Below, piece after piece: positions 23,307 to 32,898 of a DNA stretch of 49,685 bases; the stretch's first letter is position 1; each line of letters starts with the position of its first letter. The notes under the pieces are model-generated. The model ran no database searches. It saw only the letters and a program-made list of their open reading frames with translations, and was not told the DNA's origin. The DNA is from Bacillota bacterium (GTDB taxonomy: Bacteria > Bacillota > Clostridia > Lachnospirales > Lachnospiraceae), in NCBI GenBank assembly GCA_023439125.1, contig JAEXOU010000017.1:1-49685 (forward strand), written 5' to 3'. The position numbers and the translations under genes were made by a program.

Positions 23307-24581
23307 ATGATAAAAAAAGAAATGATTGCAATGCTGTTGGCAGGTGGACAAGGCTCAAGATTGGGGGTCTTAACTTCTAGTGTAGCAAAACCAGCAGTAG
23401 CTTTTGGTGGTAAGTATCGAATTATTGATTTTCCACTAAGCAATTGTATTAACTCCAGCGTTGATACCGTAGGCGTATTAACACAATATCAGCCTTTACG
23501 GTTGAATACACATATTGGGATAGGTATTCCATGGGATTTGGACCGGAATATTGGAGGCGTATCCATTTTACCACCTTATGAGAAAAGTACGAACGCAGAA
23601 TGGTATACAGGAACTGCGAATGCGATTTATCAAAACTTAAAGTATATGGAGTATTATAATCCAGAATATGTGTTGATTTTAGGTGGTGACCATATCTATA
23701 AGATGGATTACGAGGTAATGCTAGAGTTTCATAAGTCAAACAATGCAGATATCACCTTAGCAACAATACCAGTTCCTTTAGAGGAAGCAAGTCGTTTTGG
23801 GGTTGTTATAACGGATGAAAATAAACGTATCCTAGAGTTTGAAGAGAAACCAAAGAATCCAAGAAGTAACTTAGCATCAATGGGCATTTACATATTTACA
23901 TGGAAAGTATTAAAAGAAGCATTAATATCATTGTCAGAGCAAAAGGGCTGTGATTTTGGTAAACATATAATTCCATATTGCCATGAAAGAGGCGATAGAG
24001 TATTTGCCTATGAATATAATGGTTACTGGAAGGATGTTGGTACGTTAACATCTTACTGGGAGTCCAATATGGAACTGATTGATTTGGTTCCAGTCTTTAA
24101 TTTATATGAAGAGTTTTGGAAGATTTATACGAAGAGTGATGTAATTCCTCCTCAATATATTGCAGAAGATGCAATTGTAGAACGTTGTATCGTCGGTGAA
24201 GGTACAGAAATTTATGGTAAAGTTTATAACTCCGTCATCGGGGCTGGGGTAACAATTGGTGAAGGCTCAGTTATTAGAGATTCCATCATTATGAAATCGT
24301 CAGTCGTTGGAGAAAATACCATTATTGATAAAGCTATTATTGCAGAAAATTGTGTCATTGGCTCCAATTGTGAACTTGGTGTTGGAAACGAAGAAGTTAA
24401 TAAGAGATTCCCAACAATTTATACAGATGGTTTAGTTACAATAGGAGAAGAGAGTGTAATTCCTGATCGAGTTCGCATAGGAAAAAATACTGCAATTTCA
24501 GGAGGAACAACAATAGATGATTATCCAAGTGGGTTATTGTCATCAGGAGAATGCATAATTAAGGTAGGTGACCAACGATGA
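23307..24581 (+). CDS. glgC: Glucose-1-phosphate adenylyltransferase, catalytic subunit
   Basis: The enzyme makes ADP-glucose from glucose 1-phosphate and ATP, the committed step of glycogen synthesis. The 424 residues show the nucleotide-binding AMLLAGGQGSRL motif (about 8-19), KPAVAFGGKYRIIDFPLSN (parts near 28-46), the glucose-phosphate site FEEKP (about 178-182) and C-terminal left-handed beta-helix repeats (VIGAGVTIGEGSVI). AGAGGTGATG precedes the ATG. Its stop overlaps the glgD start by four bases (ATGA), so the two are translated together and probably form a mixed complex. Confidence 0.95.
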   Translation: MIKKEMIAMLLAGGQGSRLGVLTSSVAKPAVAFGGKYRIIDFPLSNCINSSVDTVGVLTQYQPLRLNTHIGIGIPWDLDRNIGGVSILPPYEKSTNAEWYTGTANAIYQNLKYMEYYNPEYVLILGGDHIYKMDYEVMLEFHKSNNADITLATIPVPLEEASRFGVVITDENKRILEFEEKPKNPRSNLASMGIYIFTWKVLKEALISLSEQKGCDFGKHIIPYCHERGDRVFAYEYNGYWKDVGTLTSYWESNMELIDLVPVFNLYEEFWKIYTKSDVIPPQYIAEDAIVERCIVGEGTEIYGKVYNSVIGAGVTIGEGSVIRDSIIMKSSVVGENTIIDKAIIAENCVIGSNCELGVGNEEVNKRFPTIYTDGLVTIGEESVIPDRVRIGKNTAISGGTTIDDYPSGLLSSGECIIKVGDQR

Positions 24582-25699
24582 GAGCAATAGGTATTGTATT
24601 AGCAGGCGGCAATAGTAAAAGAATGAAGGAACTCACTAATAAACGAGCAATTGCAGCAATGCCAGTTGCAGGAAGCTTTCGTAGCATCGACTTTACCTTG
24701 AGTAATATGTCAAATTCACACGTGCAAAAAGTTGCAGTTTTAACACAGTATAATTCAAGATCGCTAAATGAACACCTAAGTTCTTCTAAATGGTGGGATT
24801 TTGGAAGAAAGCATGGCGGGTTATTTTTATTTACGCCTACAATTACAGCAGATAATGGATTTTGGTACCGAGGTACAGCAGATGCAATTTATCAGAATCT
24901 GAATTTCTTAAAATCCAGTCATGAGCCTTATGTTGTCATAGCTTCAGGAGATGGTGTATATAAACTGGATTATAATAAAGTGTTAGAATACCATATTGCT
25001 AAGAAAGCGGATATCACAATTGTAACAAAGAAGGTATCAATGGATGAGGATATTACTAGATTTGGAACTGTAATAACAGATGAAGACAATCGAGTTATTG
25101 ATTTTCAAGAGAAACCATTGATTCCACAATCTCAAGACGTTTCGATTGGTGTTTATGTCATTCGTCGCCGTCATTTGATTGAATTAATTGAGAAATCAGC
25201 ACAAGAAGAACGCTATGACATCGTAAATGACATTTTGGTTCGATATAAGAATCAGAAAAAATTATATGCTTATGCAATGGACAGCTATTGGAGCAGTATT
25301 GCAAGCGTAGAATCTTACTATAAAACCAATATGGATTTTTTAAATAGAAACATTAGGGATTATTTTTTTAAACAGTATCCGGACGTATACTCAAAAATTG
25401 ATGATTTACCACCTGCTAAATATAACGTTGGTTCAGCAGTGAAAAACAGTTTAGTATCGAGCGGATGTATTATTAATGGTGTAGTTGAAAATTCAGTAAT
25501 ATTCAAGAAGGTTTATGTTGGTAACAACTGCACAATTAAAAATTCTATTATCTTAAACGATGTGCATATTGGTGACAATACTTATATTGAAAATTGTATT
25601 GTTGAAAGTCGTGATACGATAAGAGCAAATACGACACATGTCGGAGAAGAGGGAAATATTAAGATTGTCATTGAAAAGAATGACCGCTATGTATTGTAG
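24578..25699 (+). CDS. glgD: GlgD, regulatory-type subunit of glucose-1-phosphate adenylyltransferase
   Basis: This 373-residue paralogue of GlgC keeps the fold (GIVLAGGNSKRMKEL at 5-19, FQEKP near 171, beta-helix tail) but has a changed front motif, ending KRMKEL where GlgC has SRLGVL, and a shorter C terminus. GlgD raises GlgC activity in Geobacillus-type GlgCD complexes. The four-base overlap with glgC supports a 1:1 product. The spoVG gene follows after about 50 bases with its own strong ribosome site. Confidence 0.93.
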   Translation: MRAIGIVLAGGNSKRMKELTNKRAIAAMPVAGSFRSIDFTLSNMSNSHVQKVAVLTQYNSRSLNEHLSSSKWWDFGRKHGGLFLFTPTITADNGFWYRGTADAIYQNLNFLKSSHEPYVVIASGDGVYKLDYNKVLEYHIAKKADITIVTKKVSMDEDITRFGTVITDEDNRVIDFQEKPLIPQSQDVSIGVYVIRRRHLIELIEKSAQEERYDIVNDILVRYKNQKKLYAYAMDSYWSSIASVESYYKTNMDFLNRNIRDYFFKQYPDVYSKIDDLPPAKYNVGSAVKNSLVSSGCIINGVVENSVIFKKVYVGNNCTIKNSIILNDVHIGDNTYIENCIVESRDTIRANTTHVGEEGNIKIVIEKNDRYVL

Positions 25700-25748
25700 T
25701 AATTTTTCTTAAGTCGACAAAAGAAATTATACCTAAGGGGGATGCATT

Positions 25749-26039
25749 ATGCAAATTACAGATGTAAGAGTGCGTAAAGTTAGTAAGGATGGTAAGATGA
25801 AGGCAGTCGTTTCGATTACGTTGGATAATGAGTTCGTTGTTCATGATATCAAGGTTATTGAAGGGGAGAAGGGCCTCTTTATTGCAATGCCAAGTCGTAA
25901 AGCAGGAGATGGTGAATATCGTGATATCGCTCATCCAATTAATTCTGACACTCGAGATAAAATTCAAAATATTATCCTTGAGAAATATGAACTTGCAGCG
26001 TTAGAAACAGTTCCAGATGAGAAAGAAAATGAGCAGTAA
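25749..26039 (+). CDS. spoVG: SpoVG, RNA-binding regulator of septation and sporulation
   Basis: The 96-residue protein matches SpoVG along its length: MQITDVRVRKV at the start, FVVHDIKVIEG, the strictly kept GLFIAMPSRK (about 42-51) and the YRDIAHPI segment (about 59-66). SpoVG binds nucleic acid and affects division, exoprotein genes and sporulation. AAGGGGG precedes the ATG. In Bacillus spoVG sits near glmU and prs; here it follows glgD and a terminator comes directly after it. Confidence 0.96.
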   Translation: MQITDVRVRKVSKDGKMKAVVSITLDNEFVVHDIKVIEGEKGLFIAMPSRKAGDGEYRDIAHPINSDTRDKIQNIILEKYELAALETVPDEKENEQ

Positions 26040-26072
26040 ATGGGACTAATCAATTGTTTAAAAAAATAAATC

Positions 26073-26110
26073 CAAAAAGCAAGCTATAATTTATTACAGC
26101 TTGCTTTTTC
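26073..26110 (+). terminator. Rho-independent terminator of glgC-glgD-spoVG
   Basis: AAAAAGCAAGCT pairs with AGCTTGCTTTTT around a 12-base loop, and C follows the T run. Confidence 0.88.
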
Positions 26111-26125
26111 ATTTCATAGGATTCA

Positions 26126-26215
26126 GGAGTCAAAAATTATGTTTATCATCACATACTCATAACATTTCTTTGTGCAAAATGACGTCAGATTTCTTTCTTA
26201 AGTACTTTTGACACC
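26126..26215 (-). repeat. Internally deleted copy of the MITE-like repeat (copy B, 90 bp)
   Basis: Read on the minus strand, its first 80 bases follow the left arm of the full copy at 36928 (GGTGTCAAAAGTACTTAAGA, TGACGTCATTTTGCAC, ATGTTATGAGTATGTGATGA). The other end is GGAGTCAAAA, a one-base variant of the terminal repeat. The centre and right arm are missing, but both ends are kept, as expected for a mobilisable deletion derivative. It lies between the spoVG terminator and the next promoter. Confidence 0.78.
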
Positions 26216-26360
26216 CTAATCGTACAGGGGAAAACTTGGAAAAAATATACTTTTGTTGTAAGTTTTTTTTATTACTTGAAAGTTTCAAATATGTGAGGTA
26301 GTATATAATTTCAGAGATACTATATTATATAAGATACATCAGTTAGAAGGGATAAAGGAA

Positions 26361-27344
26361 ATGAGGCATCAAGAGAAAAAAAGAAAAAAGAAACATCTCA
26401 TCCAGATTGCATGGGTTTTAGTTACAATAATTGCAGTTATTGGATTATATTTAGGTTATAGATTAGGTTTTTCTGATAACAATAAAGATAATACAATTGT
26501 TAATGCAGCTGATCATCCAACCAGTGGAATTGAAAAACCTGTTACATTGGCACCAACAGCAGAAGGAACTGTAACCCCTACACCTACATTAGTACCAACT
26601 CAGGTAGTAGAACCAACAGTAACTGCTACACTTACTCCTACGCCTCAAGTACAAGATAATATAGATCCCAATCAGGAAGAAACAAATATAGAAGATAACA
26701 ATGTTACAATAACACCAACCGAGGAAGAACCGACACAAGAAGTTCAAAAAATGGTAGCTTTGACCTTTGATGATGGTCCATATCCACCAGTAACTGAAAG
26801 ATTGCTTAAAATTCTAAAAGATAATGATTCACATGCTACCTTCTTTGTAGTTGGTAACCGTATGGATATCTATCCAGAGACAGTACAACAAGCAGTTGAA
26901 GAGGGACACCAGATTGGTAATCATACGTTTAGCCATAAGGATTTAACAAAGTTAAAAGTGAAAGAAATTGAGTATGAAGTTGAGTATTCCAACGACTTAA
27001 TTAATCAGTATGCTGATGCTGGCAATACCTATCTTCGTCCACCATATGGAGCTAAAAGCGATATTGTAAAGAGTACAGTTAAGGTACCATTAATTTTCTG
27101 GTCTGTTGATTCCTTGGATTGGAAAACGAGAAATAAAGATGCTATTTATAAAGAGATAATGAAAACGGTAAAAGATGGCGATATTATATTGATGCATGAC
27201 TTGTATCCGTCAACGGCCGATGCAATGGAAAAGGTAATTCCAGCCTTGATTAGTGAGGGATATAAATTAGTAACAGTCCAAGAATTGCTTGAAGCAAAAG
27301 GAATTACTCCAGAGGGTGGAGTAGTGTATTACAATGGAAGATAA
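26361..27344 (+). CDS. Membrane-anchored polysaccharide deacetylase (NodB domain)
   Basis: The 327-residue enzyme should remove acetyl groups from N-acetylated glycans, probably peptidoglycan, outside the cell. After a basic start (HQEKKRKKKH) comes one membrane helix (about 13-34), a Pro/Thr-rich spacer (about 50-125), and the NodB domain: TFDDGP (about 135-140), the zinc-binding NHTFSH (about 186-191), RPPYG (about 222-226), and ILMHD (about 274-278). All catalytic motifs are intact. The Pro/Thr spacer resembles that of the LTA-synthase-like protein at 32899. GAAGGGATAAAGGA precedes the ATG. Confidence 0.92.
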   Translation: MRHQEKKRKKKHLIQIAWVLVTIIAVIGLYLGYRLGFSDNNKDNTIVNAADHPTSGIEKPVTLAPTAEGTVTPTPTLVPTQVVEPTVTATLTPTPQVQDNIDPNQEETNIEDNNVTITPTEEEPTQEVQKMVALTFDDGPYPPVTERLLKILKDNDSHATFFVVGNRMDIYPETVQQAVEEGHQIGNHTFSHKDLTKLKVKEIEYEVEYSNDLINQYADAGNTYLRPPYGAKSDIVKSTVKVPLIFWSVDSLDWKTRNKDAIYKEIMKTVKDGDIILMHDLYPSTADAMEKVIPALISEGYKLVTVQELLEAKGITPEGGVVYYNGR

Positions 27345-27478
27345 TAATGAATAGAACTATGACCGCAGGTATATCATTCAAACTATTATTTATTGGGTTG
27401 AAGGTATATGTGCGGCATGTTTATATGTTTAAATAGACTATTTGAAATAAAGCATGTTAGACGTGCAGAGGGAGTTTT

Positions 27479-28051
27479 ATGTATATTATTATTGGGCTTG
27501 GAAATCCAACAAGTAGATATGAGGCAACTAGACACAATATAGGATTTGATGTAATTACACGAATTTCTGATGATTATAAGATTAAACTTGATACAAAAAA
27601 ACATAAAGCACTTTGTGGTAGTGGTTATATTGGAAGTGAAAAAGTCATATTAGCCCAACCTCAAACATATATGAATTTAAGTGGGGAAAGTGTTCGTGAA
27701 TTGATTGATTTCTATAAGCTAACAAACGAGGATATCATAGTAATATATGATGATGTTAGTCTTGATGTAGGTCAATTGCGCTTACGTAAAAAAGGCAGCG
27801 CAGGTGGTCATAATGGTATAAAGAGTATTATCAATCATCTTGGAACAGATGAGTTTAAACGAATAAAAGTTGGTGTAGGAGAAAAACCAGCAGAATGGGA
27901 TTTGGCGGATTATGTAACAGCTAGATTTAATAAGGAGGACGAATCTAAAATACGTGATGCTTTAGAGAAAGCGTCGAAAGCTTGTGAAGTTATTCTTAAT
28001 GATAGTTTTGAAACTGCAATGAATCGATTCAACAAAAGGGAGGCCAAGTAG
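27479..28051 (+). CDS. pth: Peptidyl-tRNA hydrolase
   Basis: The enzyme frees tRNA from peptidyl-tRNA that drops off ribosomes. The 190 residues show IIGLGNPTSRYEATRHNIGF at the start, including Asn10 and catalytic His20, then QPQTYMNLSGESV, IYDDVSLDVGQLRLR and GSAGGHNGIKSI. AGAGGGAG precedes the ATG. Its TAG stop shares one base with the GTG start of mfd, and the pair keeps the pth-mfd order seen across Firmicutes. Confidence 0.96.
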   Translation: MYIIIGLGNPTSRYEATRHNIGFDVITRISDDYKIKLDTKKHKALCGSGYIGSEKVILAQPQTYMNLSGESVRELIDFYKLTNEDIIVIYDDVSLDVGQLRLRKKGSAGGHNGIKSIINHLGTDEFKRIKVGVGEKPAEWDLADYVTARFNKEDESKIRDALEKASKACEVILNDSFETAMNRFNKREAK

Positions 28052-31000
28052 TGAAGACATATGTAGCACCCTTACAAGAGTATAAAGAGTTTAATGATAT
28101 AGTTGAGGCAATTTCTTTAAAACAATATCCATTATTAGTATCTGGATGTATTGACTCGCAAAAATGCCATATGATGTATGCATTATCTGAAAATCATCCG
28201 TTTCGACTTATTATTACCTATAATGATGTTAAAGCAAAAGAAATTTATGAGGATATGAAGCTTTATGATCGTAGCATATATTTGTATCCTTCAAAGGATG
28301 TCATTTTTTATAGTGCCGATATTCGTGGGAATGCAATTATAACAGAGCGTCTAAAGATATTAAAAGCGCTAATTGAGCGAAAGCCGATTACAGTTATTGC
28401 GACAATTGATGGAGGACTTGATAAGTTACTGCCTTTGGAATTTCTTGCAGACCGTGTTATCTCAATACATGAAGAAGATACACTAAATCTTGTACAGCTT
28501 ATGGATCAGTTGGTTCATCTAGGATATGAACGACAAGGCCAGGTTGAGAGTCCGGGAGAATTTGCAGTAAGGGGTGGTATTGTAGACATCTATCCACTTA
28601 CGGAGGATGCACCTTACCGAATTGAGTTATGGGGAGATGAAATTGACTCCATTCGTACATTTGATGTTATGAGCCAACGTTCCATCGAACGTGTCAGTAA
28701 TGTTGTCATTTATCCAGCCGCGGAAATTGTACTTGATAATCAAACAATTCAAAAAGGTATCTCAAACATTGATTCGCAGGTAAATGATTATACGAAACAG
28801 CTTCGTTCGGAGATGAGAACGGAAGAAGCCGCAAGGATTGAACGACTGACGTCTGAATTCAAAGAAAATCTGGAATGTTTTCAGGGATTAGTAAATATCG
28901 ATAGTTATATTAACTTCTTTTATGATAAGACATGTTCATTTTTCGACTACTTTAACAACGAAGATTCTATTATCTTCTTAGATGAACCGTCTCGTATTGT
29001 TGAAAAGGGTGAAACTGTATTAGCAGAGTTTTCTGAGAGCATGATAGGGCGTATAGAAAAGGGATATATTCTACCTAGTCAAATGGACGTCATCTATGAC
29101 TATAAAGAGCTATTGGCTAATTTGAATCGTCGTAACTGTATTCTCATTAGTACGATGGACCATAAAATACCTCAGATTGTAACGAAAAAGAAGTTTGATA
29201 TTACTGTGAAATCAGTAAATCCATATAGTAATAATTTTGATATCTTAGTTAAGGAACTTAAAAACTGGAAAAGGAATGGCTATCGAATTCTAGTATTATC
29301 AAGTTCAAGGACAAGGGCACAGAGATTAGCTGAGAATTTAAGAGATAATGAGCTTTTAGCAATTTATAGTGAGGATTCAGAACGTGAGATGATTAAAGGT
29401 GAGATTGTTGTTATGTGTGGTAATCTGCACCGTGGTTTTGAATACCCATTAATTAAATTAGTTATTATTTCCGAGAGTGATATTTTTGGCGCAGAAAAGA
29501 AAAAAAAGAAGAAAAAAGTTAACTATGAAGGCAAGCAAATTCAAAGTTTCACGGATTTGAATATTGGTGATTATGTAGTTCATGAGAACCATGGTCTTGG
29601 AATCTATCGTGGTATCGAGCAGATTGAGGTTGAAAAAGTCAGTAAGGATTACATTAAGCTTGAATATGGTGGTGGAGGCGTGTTGTATATTTTAGCAACA
29701 GGCCTAGATGTGATACAAAAATATGCTAGTGCAGATACAAGAAAACCAAAATTAAATAAATTAAATTCTGTAGAATGGAAAAATACGAAGGCCCGAGTCC
29801 GGAATGCAGTCAAGGATATTGCAAAGGAGCTGGTTGAATTATATGCAACACGTCAATCCAAAGAAGGTCATGCCTTCTGTAAAGATACTGTATGGCAGCA
29901 GGAATTTGAAGAGATGTTTCCATATGAGGAAACGCAAGATCAGCTTCGGGCAATCGAGGATACAAAAGAGGATATGGAAAGCCACCGCATTATGGATCGT
30001 TTGATTTGCGGCGATGTTGGCTATGGTAAGACAGAGGTTGCTATCCGTGCAGCATTTAAAGCAGTATCCGATGGAAAACAGGTAGTATTTTTAGTTCCTA
30101 CTACGATCTTAGCTCAACAGCATTACAATACGTTTGTTCAGAGAATGAAAGATTTTCCAATCACCATTGATATGTTATCAAGATTTAAGAGTCCAACTGA
30201 TCAAAAAAAGGTATTAGAACGTCTTAAAAAGGGGCAACTAGATATTGTAATTGGAACCCATCGAATTTTATCAAAGGATGTTCAATTTAAAGATCTAGGG
30301 CTGCTAATTGTTGATGAAGAACAGCGATTTGGGGTTGGACATAAGGAAAAAATCAAGCAACTGAAAGGTGATATTGATGTATTAACACTTTCCGCTACAC
30401 CAATACCAAGAACCTTGCATATGAGTCTTGTGGGTATTCGAGATATGAGTGTTTTAGAGGAACCACCTGTCGATCGTCTGCCAATTCAGACGTTTGTATT
30501 AGAGCATAATGATGAGATGATACGTGAAGCAATTAATCGAGAGCTAGCTCGTGGTGGTCAAGTTTACTATGTTCATAACCGAGTAAACGGAATTGAAGAG
30601 GTGGCGAATATCATTGCAAAGCTAGTACCAGATGCTAATGTAGCATTTGCACATGGTCAAATGAATGAACGTCAATTAGAAAAAATTATGTACGAATTTA
30701 TCAATGGTGAAATAGATGTTTTAGTATCAACAACAATTATTGAAACAGGTCTTGATATCTCAAATGTTAATACGATGATTATTGATGATGCAGATCGGTT
30801 AGGATTATCACAACTATATCAGTTAAGAGGGCGTGTTGGACGTTCAAGTCGTACCTCCTATGCCTTTTTAATGTATAAGAGAGATAAGCTTTTAAAAGAG
30901 ATTGCGGAAAAACGTTTACAAGCAATCAAAGAATTTACCGAATTAGGTTCTGGGTTTAAAATTGCAATGAGAGATTTAGAAATTCGAGGTGCTGGTAACC

Positions 31001-31593
31001 TCTTAGGAGCAGAGCAAAGTGGTCACATGGAATCGGTAGGCTATGACCTTTATTGTAAGATGTTAAACGATGCAGTTAAGGGGTTAAAAGGTGAATTGAA
31101 AGAGGAAGAAACCTTTGATACAGCAATTGACATCGATGTTGATGCATTTATTCCGTCTACCTATATCAAAAACGAGATGCAAAAGCTTGATATGTATAAG
31201 AGAATTGCAGGTATTGAGAATGAGGAAGAATTTATGGATATGCAGGAAGAAATGATGGATCGTTTTGGTGATTTACCAGCATCCGTGAATAACCTGTTAA
31301 ATATCGCATTGTTGAAAGCTTTAGCTCATCAAGTATATGTACTAGAGTTAAAGCAGAAGGGTAGTGAAGTAAATCTTAAAATGTTTCCTAAAGCAAAGCT
31401 CAAAGTGGAACTGATCCCGAATCTTATGGCGAAATATCCAAATCGTCTAAAGCTAACGCCTGGTGCGACGCCAACCTTCACCTTACAGCTTCCTGTTGCA
31501 AATAAAATGAATAAATTGATTAAATTAGATGCTACTTCTGTATTTGAAAATGTGAAGAACTTGTTAGTAGATTTCAAGGAATTAATTGACTAA
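28051..31593 (+). CDS. mfd: Transcription-repair coupling factor
   Basis: Mfd removes RNA polymerase stalled at DNA damage and recruits UvrA. At 1180 residues it has the full layout: UvrB-like N-terminal part with GEFAVRGGIVDIYPL, a CarD-like RNA-polymerase-interaction domain (FTDLNIGDYVVHENHGLGIY, about 494-515), a RecG-type translocase with Walker A GDVGYGKTEV (about 653-662) and DEEQRF (about 755-760), GRVGR near 928, and the C-terminal TRCF domain. A basic run (KKKKKKK) lies just before the CarD-like domain. The start is GTG at 28051, with AAGGGAGG upstream, overlapping the pth stop. Confidence 0.97.
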   Translation: MKTYVAPLQEYKEFNDIVEAISLKQYPLLVSGCIDSQKCHMMYALSENHPFRLIITYNDVKAKEIYEDMKLYDRSIYLYPSKDVIFYSADIRGNAIITERLKILKALIERKPITVIATIDGGLDKLLPLEFLADRVISIHEEDTLNLVQLMDQLVHLGYERQGQVESPGEFAVRGGIVDIYPLTEDAPYRIELWGDEIDSIRTFDVMSQRSIERVSNVVIYPAAEIVLDNQTIQKGISNIDSQVNDYTKQLRSEMRTEEAARIERLTSEFKENLECFQGLVNIDSYINFFYDKTCSFFDYFNNEDSIIFLDEPSRIVEKGETVLAEFSESMIGRIEKGYILPSQMDVIYDYKELLANLNRRNCILISTMDHKIPQIVTKKKFDITVKSVNPYSNNFDILVKELKNWKRNGYRILVLSSSRTRAQRLAENLRDNELLAIYSEDSEREMIKGEIVVMCGNLHRGFEYPLIKLVIISESDIFGAEKKKKKKKVNYEGKQIQSFTDLNIGDYVVHENHGLGIYRGIEQIEVEKVSKDYIKLEYGGGGVLYILATGLDVIQKYASADTRKPKLNKLNSVEWKNTKARVRNAVKDIAKELVELYATRQSKEGHAFCKDTVWQQEFEEMFPYEETQDQLRAIEDTKEDMESHRIMDRLICGDVGYGKTEVAIRAAFKAVSDGKQVVFLVPTTILAQQHYNTFVQRMKDFPITIDMLSRFKSPTDQKKVLERLKKGQLDIVIGTHRILSKDVQFKDLGLLIVDEEQRFGVGHKEKIKQLKGDIDVLTLSATPIPRTLHMSLVGIRDMSVLEEPPVDRLPIQTFVLEHNDEMIREAINRELARGGQVYYVHNRVNGIEEVANIIAKLVPDANVAFAHGQMNERQLEKIMYEFINGEIDVLVSTTIIETGLDISNVNTMIIDDADRLGLSQLYQLRGRVGRSSRTSYAFLMYKRDKLLKEIAEKRLQAIKEFTELGSGFKIAMRDLEIRGAGNLLGAEQSGHMESVGYDLYCKMLNDAVKGLKGELKEEETFDTAIDIDVDAFIPSTYIKNEMQKLDMYKRIAGIENEEEFMDMQEEMMDRFGDLPASVNNLLNIALLKALAHQVYVLELKQKGSEVNLKMFPKAKLKVELIPNLMAKYPNRLKLTPGATPTFTLQLPVANKMNKLIKLDATSVFENVKNLLVDFKELID

Positions 31594-31674
31594 CTGATAA
31601 CAGTAAGATAGGATAGAATCTATGTAGAAGCAAATTAATAAAGAAACAAATTAATAAAGAAGGGTAAAGATAAA

Positions 31675-32727
31675 GTGAGAAAGAAAATAGTATGGATTAT
31701 TACTGCAACTTTAGTACTTTCTATGGCTGGATGCAGTAAAGGTAAAGAGGACAGCAAGGATAGTAGTGTTATGACTGAAAGTACAGTAGAATCATCAGAC
31801 AAGGACACGATTAAAGAAAATGCCAAAACAGTTGTAGTAACAGTAAATGACCAGGAAGTAACATTCGATGAGTTCCGTATCTATCTTCAGTCTCAACGAG
31901 ATGAGATTGAGGCAATGTATGGAGAAGATATTTGGTCGATGGAGATTGATGATGAGGGAACAACTTACGAGGAGATGTTTATAAAATCTGTGTTTGACCA
32001 GATAATAAATATTAAACTGGTTTGTTCTCAAGCAGAAACACTGGGAATTACCTTAAGTGAAGATGAGCTCCTTGATGTAGATGAGTATACCTCTCAATTT
32101 TTAAGTGAATTTAGTGAAGAAGCACTTGAGTACTATTCAGTAAATAAAGATATCATTAGAAATATCTACAAAGATAATGTACTGTATTATAAGATTTATG
32201 AAAGTTTAACTCTCAGTGTAGATACTTTTGTTAAAGATGAAGAAGCGAGACAGAGTGTATTCCAATATATATTAGTTGCTAAGTATGGTTTTGATGTAGA
32301 TGGGAATCAGTTTGACTATACACCTGAGCAGTTAGAGGAAGCGAAAACACGTGCTTATGAGCTTCACAAAGAAGCATTATCAACAACAAATTTTAAGGAT
32401 TTAGCATTGGCAAATACCGATGATGAAGATGAAGTTGAACTTATTGTTGGTAAGGGTGATATGAAACCAGAACTTGAAAAAGCAGCATTTGCTTTAGAAG
32501 AAGGTCAAATTAGCGATGTTATAGATTTAGAAGAAGGCTATTTTATCTTTTATTGTGTAGAAGAGCAAAATCAAGAGGCAACGGATGCAAAGAAAGAAGA
32601 GATTATTAAAGAACGTCAAGACCAAGCATTTGAAGAGCAGTATAAGGCTTGGGATGAAGCAAAAGAAGTATCTGTTGACGAAGAACTTTATAACTCAATC
32701 TCTTTAAAAGGCGACATCGTTCAGTAA
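31675..32727 (+). CDS. Secreted lipoprotein, SurA/PrsA-like peptidyl-prolyl isomerase
   Basis: The 350-residue product has a signal sequence with lipobox SMAGC (Cys20), so it should be a lipoprotein on the outer face of the membrane. A SurA N-like helical region (about 50-180) is followed by a parvulin (PPIC) type domain (about 190-305) ending in GQISDVIDLEEGYFIFYCVEE. Such proteins help secreted proteins fold. The start is GTG at 31675 after AGAAGGG. A 15-base tandem duplication (CAAATTAATAAAGAA, twice) lies at about 31631-31660, just upstream. The gene is probably cotranscribed with mfd. Confidence 0.85.
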   Translation: MRKKIVWIITATLVLSMAGCSKGKEDSKDSSVMTESTVESSDKDTIKENAKTVVVTVNDQEVTFDEFRIYLQSQRDEIEAMYGEDIWSMEIDDEGTTYEEMFIKSVFDQIINIKLVCSQAETLGITLSEDELLDVDEYTSQFLSEFSEEALEYYSVNKDIIRNIYKDNVLYYKIYESLTLSVDTFVKDEEARQSVFQYILVAKYGFDVDGNQFDYTPEQLEEAKTRAYELHKEALSTTNFKDLALANTDDEDEVELIVGKGDMKPELEKAAFALEEGQISDVIDLEEGYFIFYCVEEQNQEATDAKKEEIIKERQDQAFEEQYKAWDEAKEVSVDEELYNSISLKGDIVQ

Positions 32728-32755
32728 AAGAAAAATTCATTGATATATGAAAAAG

Positions 32756-32856
32756 ATGAGCTTTATTGTATATTTTCTTCAGTGTGTGATACTCACAAGC
32801 CCACAAGCAGAGAGTGGGACTTGCAAGACACTCCCAAAGTATACGATAAAGCTCAT
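32756..32856. repeat. Nested long hairpin between convergent genes
   Basis: A 17-base arm (32756-32772) pairs with 32840-32856 with one G-U. Inside, AGTGT pairs with ACACT and AGCCCAC with GTGGGACT (one bulge). The whole 101 bases thus fold into one multi-part stem. No T run follows on either strand, so this is not a standard terminator. It lies between the plus-strand gene ending at 32727 and the minus-strand gene ending at 32899. Confidence 0.6.
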
Positions 32857-32898
32857 TTGTTTCGATAACATTATTCAAAATCAAAAACAAAGGACTGT

